From: Geobacillus proteiniphilus
Lineage (GTDB): Bacteria > Bacillota > Bacilli > Bacillales > Anoxybacillaceae
Assembly (NCBI RefSeq): GCF_001908025.1
Contig: NZ_MQMG01000036.1
Span: 1 to 39,316 of the forward strand
Direction of reading: 5' to 3'
Length of the DNA stretch: 39,316 bases
The position numbers and the translations under genes are program-made. Positions 21,144 to 34,913 of this stretch are shown in pieces (position 1 is the stretch's first letter; the number at the start of each line of letters is the position of its first letter). The notes beneath the pieces were generated by a model. It did no database searches. It saw only the letters and a program-made list of their open reading frames with translations, and was not told the DNA's origin.

Positions 21144-21479
21144 TCAGTCAGTGACCGCTTCGTTGGCTTCTTTCTCTTCTTGATGTTGCTCCTCTTTAAT
21201 GCGATCGAGCGCCATGGCGTAAGCATCATTGCCGTAGTTGAGGCAGCGCTTGACGCGCGAAATCGTCGCCGTGCTCGCCCCGGTTTCCGTTTCGATTTTA
21301 TGGTACGTATATCCTTCGCGCAGCATGCGGGCGACCTCGAGCCGCTGGGCGAGCGCCTGGATTTCATTCACGGTGCATAAATCATCAAAAAAACGGTAAC
21401 ACTCTTCTAAATCGCGCAGCGATAAAATCGCTTTAAACAGTTGATCCAACTCTCTGCCGCGCAGTTTGTCAATTTGCAT
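21144..21479 (-). CDS. yerC: TrpR-like YerC/YecD-family regulator
   Basis: A 111-residue protein with the TrpR-superfamily helix-turn-helix. It begins [21 protein letters not shown]. The DNA-binding region is [45 protein letters not shown], where ATISRVKR is the recognition helix. B. subtilis YerC is a close match in size and content; its targets are unknown. The C-terminal acidic tail ([16 protein letters not shown]) is a small extension. The start at 21479 follows GGAGGAAGCAGCT. It lies 92 nt after yerB. Confidence 0.93.
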   Translation of the reverse strand: MQIDKLRGRELDQLFKAILSLRDLEECYRFFDDLCTVNEIQALAQRLEVARMLREGYTYHKIETETGASTATISRVKRCLNYGNDAYAMALDRIKEEQHQEEKEANEAVTD

Positions 21480-21571
21480 AGCTGCTTCCTCCTTGCGTTT
21501 TGGCGGGAAAAATGTTGTAGCCAACCAATCTGCGAATCCACCGCCCCTTTGCCTTGCAACAGACAAGGCGG

Positions 21572-22600
21572 TTATGATTTCCACTGGACGATCGCCAGTT
21601 CCGGCACGATATTGATCCACGTTTTTCCCGGCACGAATCCGATCGGAGCCCCGTTATGGTACGGCAGCAGCCGGCCGTCGACGTTTTTCCATTCGATCGG
21701 CTGCATGACGCCGCCCTGCAGCAAGTACCCCTTGCCGCCGGAGGTGAGGTCGATGTCGCGCCGCCCGTAGCTGTCAACCACTTGATGGTGGGCGGCGATG
21801 ATCATGACGTTTTGCACGACAACCGGCTTATGCGTATCGTAATCGATCGTTTGCTCGCCGCCGCTGTACCGGTAATACCCATTTTGTTCAGGAACATATT
21901 GGTATTCGACCTGGGCATAGGCGCGATGCGAATAGGCGATGTGGACCGTCTCGACCTTCGTGCCGCTCGGCTCATCGGTGCGAAACGATAGCGGGGCAAC
22001 GTTGTCCGTCCAAGCATACCCGTTTTGTTTCGCTCCTTTTTCGATGTTGGTGAATGAAATGTATGAGTTGTGCGGCGCCTTGCGGAACGGAACGCGCTGA
22101 AACAGCGTGCCGTCGTAAAACAGTCCGTTCAAATAGTCGATGCCGCCTCCCTCAAGACGCGCTTTCGCCTCCGGACTCCAGCCGTGACATACATACAGTG
22201 CATGGTAGCCTTCGCTCAAGTCAATATAGTAATCACGCGCGCTTCGCACCGGTCCGACCCGCTCCGGCAATTCGCTTTGGTACAACGCCAACAAACGGGT
22301 GATATCGCCCTCGGCAAGCACCTCATACACGATGTCCGCCGCACGAAGCCCCGATTGCGGCCGCGCCTTCGGGTGATTGTTGATCATCACGCCGACGACC
22401 CGTTGATGGATGTTCCCTTTCGCCGGCAGCCCCGTCAGCGGGAACGTTTGTTTTTCCTCCGCCGGAGGCTTGGACGGCTGCTCCTGCCGAGGAGCCGGTT
22501 TGGCCGGTTCGGCCTGCTTCGGCTCGCTTTTGGTCGTGCAGCCGCCTAACAACAACGCCGCGCAGCTGACGGCGAACAGCCAATGTTTCAATGGACACAC
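21572..22600 (-). CDS. yerB: YerB-family lipoprotein (DUF3048)
   Basis: A 342-residue exported lipoprotein of unknown function. The lipobox LLLGGC puts the lipidated Cys at residue 21. A Pro/Glu/Lys-rich linker follows (about 24-52), then the DUF3048 body with PLTGLPAKG, VGVMINNHPKARPQSGL, ADIVYEVLAEGDITRLLALY and a C-terminal part ending VPGKTWINIVP. Length and layout match B. subtilis YerB. It lies 18 nt after yerA, forming yerA-yerB-yerC. Confidence 0.93.
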   Translation of the reverse strand: MCPLKHWLFAVSCAALLLGGCTTKSEPKQAEPAKPAPRQEQPSKPPAEEKQTFPLTGLPAKGNIHQRVVGVMINNHPKARPQSGLRAADIVYEVLAEGDITRLLALYQSELPERVGPVRSARDYYIDLSEGYHALYVCHGWSPEAKARLEGGGIDYLNGLFYDGTLFQRVPFRKAPHNSYISFTNIEKGAKQNGYAWTDNVAPLSFRTDEPSGTKVETVHIAYSHRAYAQVEYQYVPEQNGYYRYSGGEQTIDYDTHKPVVVQNVMIIAAHHQVVDSYGRRDIDLTSGGKGYLLQGGVMQPIEWKNVDGRLLPYHNGAPIGFVPGKTWINIVPELAIVQWKS

Positions 22601-22618
22601 AACCTTTTCTTTTTTATT

Positions 22619-24364
22619 TTACCGCATTATCGAAGGAAAGAGTACCGTTTTGTGCATGACATCATAAATGCCGCGTTGGGTGACGCGCACATACGGCAGG
22701 TGGGTCGATTGCAAAAAGAGCAGCGAATACACCGGGTCTTCGAACGGATATCCGCGCTTGCGCAGCAAACGGACGAACGTTTTTTCTTCGTTGATCAATT
22801 CATCCACCTCCAAGGAGGACATCATGCCGCCTAAAGGAAGCGAGAGCTCAAACAAAATCTCTCCGTCCTCAGCGAGCACAATGCCGCCGCCGATCTCCTG
22901 CATCCGTCGGAAGGCGAGCATCATATCTTCCTTATGCTTGCCGATCAAAATCAAATCCCCGGTGTTCGAGTAAGAACTCGCCAGCCCGCCAAGCGCCGAT
23001 GCAAAGCCTTTTAACATCGTATTGACGCGCCAGCGCCCGTTTCGGTCAAACAAGGCCAAAAAACATTCATCATGGTCATGCCCTAAACGGTCGCGCGACG
23101 TATCGATCGATACGGAATACGGTTTTAAAATTACAGCGTTTTCCATACACAATCCCATCGGCATCGAAAATTGCAAATCATCCCAGTCAAGCTCCCATGA
23201 CAACGAAAGCGGCCGAATGCCAAACCGGTCCCATTTCGGCGTCGGCCAGAGAGGCGGCGCTTCTCCATCGCGCTTCACCCATTCGCCTTTGGCGAGCACT
23301 TGCGCTGGCGTCGGATCGTGAGCCGAACGCAAAAAGTTGATATGGGCAATGCGGCCGGTGGCAATGCTGCCGTGAAGATGCTCGATGCCGTAGTGGCGGG
23401 CGGCGTTGATCGTCGCCATCGCATAGGCATCGATCACCGGCACGCCATGCTCGATCGCGATGCGGATCAGCCAGTCGATCACCCCATTCTCATAAAACGC
23501 CGGCGGCGAGCCATCCGTCGTCAACAAGCATTTATCATAATGCCGGATGCCAAGCGCTTTCATCTCTTCAAGCAGCACCGGCAAATCGGGGCGAATCGAT
23601 GAGTGGCGGAGCGTGACCGTATAGCCGTGCCAAAGGCGCATGCGCACTTCCTTTCCCGTCATTGCCTCATGGTCGCCATCCGCGCCAAAGAGCGCCATTT
23701 TGACAAGCGTCTTTTCCGACGCCCCCGGAAAATGCCCTTCAATTTTGCGGCGCCGCCGATGCGCTTCTTGCATCCAATACAAGATGATGTCATCGCCGCT
23801 GATCACTTTTGGCCATGAGGTCAACTCACCGCCTTGAAGCACCGCCTCTTGGTCAAGCCAGCGCTTGATCCGAGCATTGGACACTTGTTCCTCTTCGCGC
23901 TCGAGCTCCGTTTGCCCATCAAACCGGCACCACCAATACATCGATGTTGGAAGCGCATTCATTTCTTGTAAAAATAAAAACGCCTCTTCATCATCCAGCT
24001 GCAAAAGCAAAAACAAGTTGTCATTGAGGAGCGTTGTTGTCCCGTGCGCCGCTGCATAACGAGCAAACGAATGGGGATTATATAATTGAAATGGATGAAC
24101 ATGCGGCTCAATGTAGCCGGGAACGAGCACGTACCCACGGCAGTCGACGATCTCGCACGCATCATCGACACGATCGGGGAACCGCTCGCCGGCATACACG
24201 ATGCGGTCGTCATGTATCCATATATTTCCTTTTACCCATTCACGAAAATACGAATGCAAATACGTCGCGTTCACTAATACTTTCGTCGGTGATTGTTTGC
24301 CATCGATGATGGCTGCTTGTTCCCGCAGCTCACTGCCTTTCCATCGGTAACGTTGTTCGCCCAT
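22619..24364 (-). CDS. yerA: YerA, adenine deaminase-like amidohydrolase
   Basis: A 581-residue amidohydrolase-superfamily protein. B. subtilis YerA is annotated as a putative adenine deaminase, but its substrate is unproven. The metal motif is PHVHP in YVLVPGYIEPHVHPFQLY. Another metal-site candidate is GHFPGASE, then LLTTDGSPP with the conserved Asp. The C-terminal composite domain has GFASALGGLASSYSN and GGIVLAEDGEILFELSLPLGGMMS, typical of adenine deaminases. The ATG at 24364 is preferred; GTG two codons earlier is possible. A neighbouring purine operon is compatible with a purine role but is not proof. Confidence 0.88.
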   Translation of the reverse strand: MGEQRYRWKGSELREQAAIIDGKQSPTKVLVNATYLHSYFREWVKGNIWIHDDRIVYAGERFPDRVDDACEIVDCRGYVLVPGYIEPHVHPFQLYNPHSFARYAAAHGTTTLLNDNLFLLLQLDDEEAFLFLQEMNALPTSMYWWCRFDGQTELEREEEQVSNARIKRWLDQEAVLQGGELTSWPKVISGDDIILYWMQEAHRRRRKIEGHFPGASEKTLVKMALFGADGDHEAMTGKEVRMRLWHGYTVTLRHSSIRPDLPVLLEEMKALGIRHYDKCLLTTDGSPPAFYENGVIDWLIRIAIEHGVPVIDAYAMATINAARHYGIEHLHGSIATGRIAHINFLRSAHDPTPAQVLAKGEWVKRDGEAPPLWPTPKWDRFGIRPLSLSWELDWDDLQFSMPMGLCMENAVILKPYSVSIDTSRDRLGHDHDECFLALFDRNGRWRVNTMLKGFASALGGLASSYSNTGDLILIGKHKEDMMLAFRRMQEIGGGIVLAEDGEILFELSLPLGGMMSSLEVDELINEEKTFVRLLRKRGYPFEDPVYSLLFLQSTHLPYVRVTQRGIYDVMHKTVLFPSIMR

Positions 24365-24460
24365 TGACACCCCGTCCCTTGTTTCCTAATCGTTCCATAC
24401 AACCATTTTAACGCACAAAAGCGACTTTCACAATAAAAAATATAAGGAGGGGACAGACCG

Positions 24461-24706
24461 ATGGCGAATATCGGCATTGTGAACGCATTCATTCGCATCA
24501 CAGTTGGCCTGACTGTCATCGCCTGGGCCACCGCCCGCCTCGCCCGGCGGCCATGGTGCACATCCTATTTGTGGGCCGCTTTGCTTGGAGCGATGAAAGT
24601 CGGAGAAGGAATCACCCGTTTTTGTCCGATGACCGCCCTGTTTGACAATATGCAGCGCCGGCAGCTGCTTGACGAACAAAAAGAGGCGGTCATGAACCCG
24701 ACATAA
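24461..24706 (+). CDS. DUF2892 (YgaP-like transmembrane) small protein
   Basis: An 81-residue protein with two hydrophobic segments (about 7-25 and 33-45) and the pattern MANIGIVNAFIRITVGLTV, which is the start of the DUF2892 family (inner-membrane part of YgaP-type proteins). CPMTALF sits near residue 64. The family often accompanies rhodanese or sulfur-metabolism genes, but no rhodanese domain is present here. TAAGGAGGGG precedes the ATG. It is divergent from yerA, sharing a 96-bp intergenic region. Confidence 0.82.
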   Translation: MANIGIVNAFIRITVGLTVIAWATARLARRPWCTSYLWAALLGAMKVGEGITRFCPMTALFDNMQRRQLLDEQKEAVMNPT

Positions 24707-24862
24707 CAGCCGGAATCGGTTAAACATAACGGTTGAAAGCACCCGCTTATAGCGGCTTAGGGATTTCTCAAGATGACTTCTTGCCGTCAGCCGAAAAGGA
24801 AGGCATTGCCCAACGGCCGTGTCCTTTTCCGCCGCTTTTAGGATTACACTGCACTTCATGCC

Positions 24863-24893
24863 AAAAAAGGTGTCCCATACTTGGGACACCTTC
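24863..24893 (-). terminator. Terminator of the purine operon
   Basis: AAGGTGTCCCA (24868-24878) pairs perfectly with 24883-24893 around a 4-nt loop. On the minus strand a run of six T follows. It lies about 80 nt after the purD stop. Confidence 0.88.
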
Positions 24894-24915
24894 GACTACA
24901 AAGGAGTGAACCACC

Positions 24916-27828
<2,913 letters not shown>

Positions 27829-27845
27829 CGTTTTCGATCCTTTCT

Positions 27846-28424
27846 TCATTGTTGTTCCTTTTCCCCTAGCAGCATGCGCAACACCGTCGGGTACAGCTCG
27901 TGTTCGACTTGATGGATGCGCGCCTCAAGCGCCTCGATCGGCTCGCCCGGCACGATCGGAACAACGCGCTGGGCGATGACCGGCCCGGTATCCATTCCCT
28001 CATCGACGTAATGAACGGTGACGCCCGTTTCCGATACACCAGCCCGATACGCTTGGCCGATCGCATCTTTGCCCGGAAACGCGGGCAACAGCGACGGATG
28101 GATGTTGACGATCTTCCCCTCATAAGCCGAAAGCAGCGTCGGCCCGATCAAGCGCATATAGCCGGCCAACGCAATCCAGTCGATTTGGCGCCCCTTTAGC
28201 TCACGCAAAATCTCGCTCTCAAACGCCGCTTTGGACGGGTAGTCTTTTGGGGAAAACACGAACGCCGGCACGTTTTCGCGCGCCGCTCGTTCAATGACTT
28301 TCGCACCTGGGCGGTCGCAGACAAGGAGAGCAATCTCCGCCGGCAAATCGCCGCGTTTGGCCGCGTCCACGATCGCTTGAAAGTTCGTGCCGCTTCCTGA
28401 AGCGAACACCGCCAGCCGCTTCAT
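27846..28424 (-). CDS. purN: Phosphoribosylglycinamide formyltransferase
   Basis: A 192-residue folate-dependent GAR transformylase (step 3). It starts [21 protein letters not shown], the phosphate-binding loop. The catalytic set is the Asn in [15 protein letters not shown], its His, and the Asp in [13 protein letters not shown]. It overlaps purM by 4 nt. Confidence 0.96.
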   Translation of the reverse strand: MKRLAVFASGSGTNFQAIVDAAKRGDLPAEIALLVCDRPGAKVIERAARENVPAFVFSPKDYPSKAAFESEILRELKGRQIDWIALAGYMRLIGPTLLSAYEGKIVNIHPSLLPAFPGKDAIGQAYRAGVSETGVTVHYVDEGMDTGPVIAQRVVPIVPGEPIEALEARIHQVEHELYPTVLRMLLGEKEQQ

Positions 28425-29461
28425 GCCCGGCCCCCTCCAGCAAACGACACGCCCGCTCCTTCGGCCACTTCGCCGATGATGTACGCCGGTTCACCTCGTT
28501 CCGAAAGCCACTCAACAAGAGGCGCCGCCGTTTCCGGACTGACAGCGAGCACAAGGCCGATGCCCATATTAAAGACGGAAAACATTTCTTCTTCCTCAAG
28601 GCTGCCCTTTTCACGCAAAAAGTCAAAAATCGGCAAAATCGGCCATGAACCGAGCTGAATGCGCGCACCGATTCCTGGCGGCAGCATGCGCGGAATGTTT
28701 TCGATAAACCCGCCGCCGGTAATATGCGCCATCCCTTTGATCGTAAACCGCTCGCGCACAGAGCGCAACAGTTTCGCATAAATGCGCGTCGGCTTCAATA
28801 ACTCCTCGCCGAGCGGAACATCAAGCGGCTCGTAAATCTCATCAAGCGACAATTTCGCTTGTTCAAACACGATGCGGCGCACAAGCGAATAGCCGTTGCT
28901 GTGAAGGCCGCTTGATGGCAGGCCGACAAGCGCATCGCCCGCTCGAATCGTCTCTCCGGTTATGAGTCGCTCTTTTTCCGCAACGCCGACCGCAAACCCA
29001 GCCAAATCATACTCATCTTCATCATACATTCCTGGCATTTCCGCGGTCTCCCCGCCGATCAAGGCGCAGCCGGCTTCGACGCAGCCGTCGGCCACCCCTT
29101 TGACGATGGCGGCGATTTTCTCCGGCACCGCCTTGCCGCAAGCGATATAGTCGAGGAAAAAGAGCGGCTCCGCCCCTTGGACAATAATATCGTTGACACA
29201 CATAGCGACGCAGTCGATGCCGATCGTATCATGCCGGTCAAGCAAAAACGCTAGTTTCAACTTCGTTCCGACACCGTCCGTGCCGGAAACAAGCACCGGC
29301 TGCCGGTAGCCAAGCGCGGATAGATCAAACAAGCCGCCAAACCCGCCGATCCCGCCCAGCACTTCGGGACGCATCGTTTTTTGCACGTGCTCTTTCATGA
29401 GGGCGACGGCCTGATAACCGGCCTCGATGTCGACCCCTGCTTGTTTATATGCCTTTGCCAC
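28421..29461 (-). CDS. purM: Phosphoribosylformylglycinamidine cyclo-ligase (AIR synthetase)
   Basis: A 346-residue enzyme closing the imidazole ring (FGAM to AIR), the same length as B. subtilis PurM. The start is GTG at 29461 ([19 protein letters not shown]), because AAGGAGG lies 7 nt upstream; the longer ATG frame to 29554 has no ribosome-binding site. Visible motifs: [33 protein letters not shown] and [17 protein letters not shown] 123-nt gap after purF holds a small hairpin (GCGTTTC/GAAACGC). Confidence 0.96.
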   Translation of the reverse strand: MAKAYKQAGVDIEAGYQAVALMKEHVQKTMRPEVLGGIGGFGGLFDLSALGYRQPVLVSGTDGVGTKLKLAFLLDRHDTIGIDCVAMCVNDIIVQGAEPLFFLDYIACGKAVPEKIAAIVKGVADGCVEAGCALIGGETAEMPGMYDEDEYDLAGFAVGVAEKERLITGETIRAGDALVGLPSSGLHSNGYSLVRRIVFEQAKLSLDEIYEPLDVPLGEELLKPTRIYAKLLRSVRERFTIKGMAHITGGGFIENIPRMLPPGIGARIQLGSWPILPIFDFLREKGSLEEEEMFSVFNMGIGLVLAVSPETAAPLVEWLSERGEPAYIIGEVAEGAGVSFAGGGRA

Positions 29462-29584
29462 GTCAACTCCTCCTTTTCGCCGCCCATCGCGCTCCGGACG
29501 CCAGGCGGCGCTCTTGTTGCGCAGCGTTTCTCTCGCGGAAACGCGCCACCACACCCGTCGGCTGCACCCGTTATACTTCCTCCA

Positions 29585-30997
29585 TCATTTCATCGTCAGA
29601 CATGGCCGCGCCGCTTGACCGAGGCGGGTCGGATATTGACCAGTGAAACACGCCAAACATTGCCCGCGCTGCGGCGAGATGTCCGGACGCCCGATGGCCT
29701 CAAGCATCCCTTCCTGGCTGATAAAGGCGAGGGAATCAGCGCCAATCAAGCGCCGAATCTCTTCAACAGTGCGATTCGCCGCGATCAATTCTTCCTTTGA
29801 CGAGGTATCAATGCCGTAAAAGCAAGGATGGGTGATCGGCGGCGCGCTGATGCGCACGTGCACTTCGACCGCTCCCGCTTCGCGGAGCATCGAGACGATG
29901 CGCCGGCTCGTCGTCCCGCGCACGATCGAATCATCCACCATCACGACCCGCTTGCCGGCAACAACCCCGCGCACCGGCGACAGCTTCATTTTCACTCCTT
30001 GCTCGCGCAACGCCTGCGACGGCTGGATGAACGTCCGCCCGACATACCGGTTTTTAATCAAGCCCAATTCGTATGGAATGCCGCTCGCCTCAGCGTAGCC
30101 GATGGCAACAGAGATGCTTGAGTCCGGCACGCCGGTGACAATGTCAGCCTCTGCCGGCGCTTCCAAGGCCAGCCGCTTTCCTAAGTTTTTTCGAGCCGTA
30201 TGGACATTGATGCCGTCGACATGGCTGTCCGGACGAGCGAAATAAATGTACTCCATGCTGCAAATCGACCGCGGCTGCTCAGGAGCGAACCGTTCTGAAC
30301 GCACCCCTTCGCGGCTGATGATGAGCAATTCCCCAGGCGCCACTTCCCGCTCGTATGTGGCGCCGATGACGTCAAACGCGCACGTTTCCGACGCCACGAC
30401 ATACGCCGAGCCGAGCCGGCCGAGCGACAGCGGCCGAAACCCGTGCGGATCAAGCGCCGCATAGAGCGCCTTTTCCGTCAGCAGCAAAAACGCAAATGCC
30501 CCTTCGATCTGACTGAGCGCCTCTTTCATTTGCTCCACAAACGTCGGCGCTTGGCTGCGGCGGATGAGATGGGCGAACACTTCCGTATCCGATGTCGTCT
30601 GAAAAATGCTTCCTTGCCCTTCAAGCGCGAGCTTCAACTCAATGGCGTTTGTCAAGTTGCCGTTATGGGCCAACGCCATCGCGCCGGTTTGTGAGCGGAA
30701 CAAGAGCGGCTGGACGTTTTCATAGCCGCCCCCGCCCGCCGTCGAATAGCGGACATGGCCGATCGCCGCGGACCCTCGGAGCGCATCGAGCGTGCCGCTT
30801 TGAAACACATCGGTCACCAGCCCCATCCCTTTATGGACGGATAAACTCCCGTTATGCGCGACAACGATGCCGGCCCCTTCCTGCCCACGGTGCTGCAGGC
30901 TGTGAAGCCCGTAATACGTGAGACGGGCAGCGTCTTCATGCCCCCAAATGCCGAAAATGCCGCACTCCTCGTTCAATCCTTTGATTTCAGCAAGCAT
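29585..30997 (-). CDS. purF: Glutamine PRPP amidotransferase
   Basis: A 470-residue enzyme for the committed step (PRPP + Gln to phosphoribosylamine). An 11-residue propeptide [11 protein letters not shown] precedes the nucleophile Cys12 ([10 protein letters not shown]), as in B. subtilis PurF. The class II amidotransferase domain is followed by the phosphoribosyltransferase domain with [15 protein letters not shown]-terminal CLACF fits the ligands of the 4Fe-4S cluster known in Bacillus PurF. It overlaps purL by 25 nt. Confidence 0.97.
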   Translation of the reverse strand: MLAEIKGLNEECGIFGIWGHEDAARLTYYGLHSLQHRGQEGAGIVVAHNGSLSVHKGMGLVTDVFQSGTLDALRGSAAIGHVRYSTAGGGGYENVQPLLFRSQTGAMALAHNGNLTNAIELKLALEGQGSIFQTTSDTEVFAHLIRRSQAPTFVEQMKEALSQIEGAFAFLLLTEKALYAALDPHGFRPLSLGRLGSAYVVASETCAFDVIGATYEREVAPGELLIISREGVRSERFAPEQPRSICSMEYIYFARPDSHVDGINVHTARKNLGKRLALEAPAEADIVTGVPDSSISVAIGYAEASGIPYELGLIKNRYVGRTFIQPSQALREQGVKMKLSPVRGVVAGKRVVMVDDSIVRGTTSRRIVSMLREAGAVEVHVRISAPPITHPCFYGIDTSSKEELIAANRTVEEIRRLIGADSLAFISQEGMLEAIGRPDISPQRGQCLACFTGQYPTRLGQAARPCLTMK

Positions 30998-33201
30998 GGA
31001 ATAGCCCCTTTCCAGACGTTTCGCATCTTGGCAACGGAAAGGTGAATGAGCGTCTCACCGTGCTCCCCGTTCACCACCAATGCGCCGTCGTCTGTCACTT
31101 CGCCGATTTGTTTCGCTTCAACCAGTTGCTCAAACGCCTCTTTTTGCTCTTTTTTCACCGAGACAACAAAGCGTGATTGCGTTTCGCTGAACAGTTCACT
31201 GACGAGGTCACCGCCGATCGTCACCTTGGCGCCAAGCCCCGAAGCACCCATGACACACTCAGCAAGCGCAACGGCTAAGCCCCCTTCGGCAATATCATGC
31301 GCTGACGCCACCACCCCCGCGCGGATCGCAGCAAGCAGCTGGCGCTGGCGGCTTGCTTCCACCTCTAAGTCAATCTCCGGTGCTTTTCCGAAAATGCGGC
31401 CTTCCAACCATTTTTGCAGCTCGCTGCCGCCAAACTCCGGCTTCGCCTCGCCGATCACGTAAATGAGGTCGCCCGCTTGCTTAAACGACTGAGTCGTAAT
31501 ATGGGAAAGATCATCAATGAGCCCGACCATGCCAACGACCGGGGTTGGGTACACGGCCTCCCCGTTCGTTTCATTGTACAGCGAGACGTTGCCGCTCACC
31601 ACCGGCGTCCCGAGCGCCCGGCACGCTTCGCTCATCCCGTCGACCGCTTTTTCGAGTTGCCAGAAAATCTCCGGCTTTTCCGGGCTGCCAAAGTTGAGGC
31701 AGTCAGTAATGGCGAGCGGCTTCGCTCCGGAGCAGACGACATTGCGCGCCGCCTCGGCGACCGCGATTTTCCCGCCCGTTTCCGGATCCAAATACAAGTA
31801 GCGCGAGTTACAGTCGGTGGTCAGCGCAAGCGCCTTGTTCGTGCCGCGAATGCGCACGACCGCCGCGTCCGATCCTGGGGCGACGACCGTATTCGTCCGC
31901 ACCATATAGTCGTACTGGTCGTACACCCATTCTTTGCTGGCAATCGTCGGCTGGGCGAGCAGCCCGAGCAATGTTTGATTGTAGTCTTCGATGTGCGGAA
32001 TATACGGCGGCATCGCTTGAAACTCGCGGTAATAAGCCGGCTCCGCAGACGGTTTATGATACACCGGCGCGTCTTTCGCCAAGGCGTCCACCGGGATCTC
32101 CGCCGCCACCTCGCCGCGGAAAAACAGACGGAGCATTTTGTCATCGGTCACTTTGCCGATCGCTTTCGCTTCGAGGCCGTATTTGGCAAAAATCGCGGCG
32201 ATTTCCGCTTCCCTTCCTTGCTTGACGACAAGCAACATCCGTTCCTGCGATTCGGACAGCATCATTTCGTACGGCGTCATGCCCGCCTCACGCTGCGGGA
32301 CGAGATCCAAATTCATTTCGATGCCAAATCCGCCTTTGCTTGCCATCTCGGCCGATGAGCTCGTAAGCCCCGCGGCGCCCATGTCTTGAATGCCGACTAA
32401 CGCATCGGACTTGACTGCTTCAAGACACGCCTCAAGCAGCAGTTTTTCCATAAACGGGTCGCCGACTTGCACGGCCGGGCGCTTCGCTTCCGACTGTTCG
32501 TTCAACTCTTCCGAAGCAAACGTCGCCCCGTGGATGCCGTCGCGGCCCGTTTTCGCCCCGACGTACATGACCGTATTGCCGACCCCGGTCGCGATACCGC
32601 GCTGAATGTCCTCATGGCGAATGATCCCGACGCACATGGCGTTGACTAATGGGTTGCCTTCATACGCCGGATCGAACTGCACCTCGCCACCGACGGTCGG
32701 GATGCCGACGCAGTTGCCGTACCCGGCAATGCCGGCGACGACTTGCTCAAACAAATATTTGACGCGCGGCGACGTCAATTCGCCAAATCGAAGCGAGTTG
32801 AGCAGTGCGATCGGCCGCGCTCCCATTGAAAAGACGTCGCGGATGATGCCGCCGACCCCGGTCGCCGCTCCTTGGTACGGCTCAATCGCTGACGGGTGAT
32901 TATGGCTTTCGATTTTAAACGCCACCGCCAACCCGTCGCCGATATCGACAATGCCCGCGCCCTCGCCCGGCCCTTGCAGCACGTGCGGACCATCAGTCGG
33001 GAATTTTTTCAGCACCGGCTTGGAGTTTTTGTAGCTGCAATGCTCCGACCACATGACGGCAAAAATGCCGGTTTCCGTGTAGTTCGGCAGTCTCCCCAAA
33101 ATCGCTTCAATGCGCGCGAACTCTTCGTCTGTTAACCCCATCTCGCGGTACAACTTTTGTTCTTTGATCATCGCCGCGCTCGGCTCAAGCAGTAACGACA
33201 T
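30973..33201 (-). CDS. purL: FGAM synthase subunit PurL (small type)
   Basis: A 742-residue synthetase of the Bacillus-type three-part enzyme (PurL with PurQ and PurS), making FGAM from FGAR and ATP. Visible: [87 protein letters not shown] and, in the second half, [17 protein letters not shown]. Length is the usual small-PurL length. It overlaps purQ by 17 nt and purF by 25 nt. Confidence 0.97.
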   Translation of the reverse strand: MSLLLEPSAAMIKEQKLYREMGLTDEEFARIEAILGRLPNYTETGIFAVMWSEHCSYKNSKPVLKKFPTDGPHVLQGPGEGAGIVDIGDGLAVAFKIESHNHPSAIEPYQGAATGVGGIIRDVFSMGARPIALLNSLRFGELTSPRVKYLFEQVVAGIAGYGNCVGIPTVGGEVQFDPAYEGNPLVNAMCVGIIRHEDIQRGIATGVGNTVMYVGAKTGRDGIHGATFASEELNEQSEAKRPAVQVGDPFMEKLLLEACLEAVKSDALVGIQDMGAAGLTSSSAEMASKGGFGIEMNLDLVPQREAGMTPYEMMLSESQERMLLVVKQGREAEIAAIFAKYGLEAKAIGKVTDDKMLRLFFRGEVAAEIPVDALAKDAPVYHKPSAEPAYYREFQAMPPYIPHIEDYNQTLLGLLAQPTIASKEWVYDQYDYMVRTNTVVAPGSDAAVVRIRGTNKALALTTDCNSRYLYLDPETGGKIAVAEAARNVVCSGAKPLAITDCLNFGSPEKPEIFWQLEKAVDGMSEACRALGTPVVSGNVSLYNETNGEAVYPTPVVGMVGLIDDLSHITTQSFKQAGDLIYVIGEAKPEFGGSELQKWLEGRIFGKAPEIDLEVEASRQRQLLAAIRAGVVASAHDIAEGGLAVALAECVMGASGLGAKVTIGGDLVSELFSETQSRFVVSVKKEQKEAFEQLVEAKQIGEVTDDGALVVNGEHGETLIHLSVAKMRNVWKGAIPCLLKSKD

Positions 33202-33871
33202 GCGTCTCCCTCCAATAGTTGACGATCGATCGGAATAGTTTCAACCCGTCCGCGCTGCCGAGCAAGGCGTCGACCGCCCGCTCCGGATGCGGCATCATGC
33301 CGAGTACATTGCCCCGTTCGTTGACGATGCCGGCAATATCCGCCAAGCTGCCGTTCGGATTTTCCCCATGGTAACGGAACACAATTTGCCGGTTCTCGAC
33401 AAGGCGCTCGAGCGTCTGTTCATCACAATAATAATTCCCTTCGCCATGGGCGATCGGAATCGTAATGACTTCGCCTTTTTCGTAGGCAGACGTAAACATC
33501 GTTTCATTATTTTCCACCGTCAGCTGCACCGGCCGGCAGATGAATTTCAGCCCTTGATTGCGGCGCATCGCCCCAGGAAGCAAGCCGGCTTCGAGCAAAA
33601 TTTGAAACCCGTTGCACACCCCTAGCACCGGTTTTCCCGCTTCGGCGGCTTTTTTCACTGCAGCCATCACCTTGGAGAAACGGGCAATGGCTCCGGAACG
33701 CAAGTAATCGCCGTACGAAAACCCGCCCGGAAGCAAAATGGCGTCAAAGCGATCCAAGTTGTCTTCTTCATGCCAAACGTATTCAACCTCTTCGCCGAGT
33801 TCGTCGGCGATCGCATGGTACATATCGACATCGCAATTCGACCCCGGAAACACAACGACGGCAAACTTCAT
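33185..33871 (-). CDS. purQ: FGAM synthase glutaminase subunit
   Basis: A 228-residue class I amidotransferase that supplies ammonia to PurL. The nucleophile Cys86 is in [18 protein letters not shown], and the His-Glu pair is in [29 protein letters not shown] is also typical. It overlaps purS by 4 nt and purL by 17 nt. Confidence 0.96.
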   Translation of the reverse strand: MKFAVVVFPGSNCDVDMYHAIADELGEEVEYVWHEEDNLDRFDAILLPGGFSYGDYLRSGAIARFSKVMAAVKKAAEAGKPVLGVCNGFQILLEAGLLPGAMRRNQGLKFICRPVQLTVENNETMFTSAYEKGEVITIPIAHGEGNYYCDEQTLERLVENRQIVFRYHGENPNGSLADIAGIVNERGNVLGMMPHPERAVDALLGSADGLKLFRSIVNYWRETHVVTA

Positions 33872-34122
33872 CGGGCGACGGCCTCCTCGATTTCATAGCG
33901 ATAATCTTCAATGACCGGATTGGCGAGCAGCTTTTCGCACATCTCGCGGACGAGCTCGTTGATGTCGCGGCCACTCTCTTCAATCACGAGCTCCATAAAC
34001 TTCCCGATTCGTACATCTTTCACTTCCGTATACGATAAGCTATGCAGCGCCCCCTTCACCGCCGTTCCTTGCGGATCCAACACACTCTCGCGCAACGTGA
34101 CATACACTTTTACTTTGTACAT
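33868..34122 (-). CDS. purS: FGAM synthase subunit PurS
   Basis: An 84-residue protein ([19 protein letters not shown], then [10 protein letters not shown]) that bridges PurL and PurQ and helps channel ammonia. Length is the family length. The start at 34122 follows GGGGGAG. It overlaps purC by 13 nt and purQ by 4 nt. Confidence 0.95.
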   Translation of the reverse strand: MYKVKVYVTLRESVLDPQGTAVKGALHSLSYTEVKDVRIGKFMELVIEESGRDINELVREMCEKLLANPVIEDYRYEIEEAVAR

Positions 34123-34838
34123 GCCGATTCTCCCCCTAACCGTTGTAAAATGACTTCGTACGCATCCGTCAAACTGCCCAAGTCGCGGCGGAACACGTCT
34201 TTGTCGAACTTTTCGTTCGTCTTTGCGTCCCATAACCGGCACGTGTCCGGTGAGATCTCATCCGCCAAGAGGATGGCTCCGTCCGCCGTACGGCCGAACT
34301 CAAGCTTAAAATCAATTAATCTCACGTTCCGCTCGGCAAAATGGAGGCGCAGCACGTCATTCACCGCAAGCGCGGCCTGCTTCAGCGCGGCGACTTCCTC
34401 GCGGCTGGCGAGTTTTAAAATGAAGATATGATCTTCCAACAACAGCGGGTCGCCAAGGTCGTCGTTTTTGTAATAAAACTCAACAAGCGGCGCCTCAAGC
34501 GGCGTCCCTTCCTCTAGACCGATCCGCTTGGCTAAACTTCCCGCTACCACATTGCGGACAACGACTTCAAGCGGGATGATCGTCACGCGTCGGACCAATT
34601 GTTCCGTTGGCGACAGCTTTTCAATAAAATGATTGGTAATGCCTGCTTCGCGCAGCTTCAAAAACAACAAGCTGGAAATCTCGTTATTGAGCCGCCCTTT
34701 GCCGGCTATCGTCGCCTTTTTTTCGCCGTTAAACGCCGTTGCGCTGTCTTTGTACTCGACCCAAAGCACATCTGGCTCGTCAGTCGCGTAAATTTTTTTC
34801 GCTTTCCCTTCATATAACAGCTGTTGTTTCGTCGGCAC
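34110..34838 (-). CDS. purC: SAICAR synthetase
   Basis: A 242-residue enzyme joining CAIR and aspartate. Visible: [96 protein letters not shown]. The start is GTG at 34838, because GGAGG lies 8 nt upstream, inside the frame of an ATG at 34853 that itself has no ribosome-binding site. It overlaps purS by 13 nt. Confidence 0.96.
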   Translation of the reverse strand: MPTKQQLLYEGKAKKIYATDEPDVLWVEYKDSATAFNGEKKATIAGKGRLNNEISSLLFLKLREAGITNHFIEKLSPTEQLVRRVTIIPLEVVVRNVVAGSLAKRIGLEEGTPLEAPLVEFYYKNDDLGDPLLLEDHIFILKLASREEVAALKQAALAVNDVLRLHFAERNVRLIDFKLEFGRTADGAILLADEISPDTCRLWDAKTNEKFDKDVFRRDLGSLTDAYEVILQRLGGESACTK

Positions 34839-34886
34839 GATCAACGCCTCCATTTATCCAGAAGATTGAAAATCTTTTGTATAGCC

Positions 34887-34910
34887 TGCCGGCTTCGACC
34901 AGCCGGCAGC
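34887..34910 (-). other. Strong hairpin between purB and purC
   Basis: CTGCCGGCT (34887-34895) pairs perfectly with 34902-34910. No T run follows on the minus strand, so it is not a full terminator. It may set partial attenuation or mRNA stability within the operon. A second weak dyad (AGATT/AATCT) lies just before the purC ribosome-binding site. Confidence 0.5.
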
Positions 34911-34913
34911 CGC

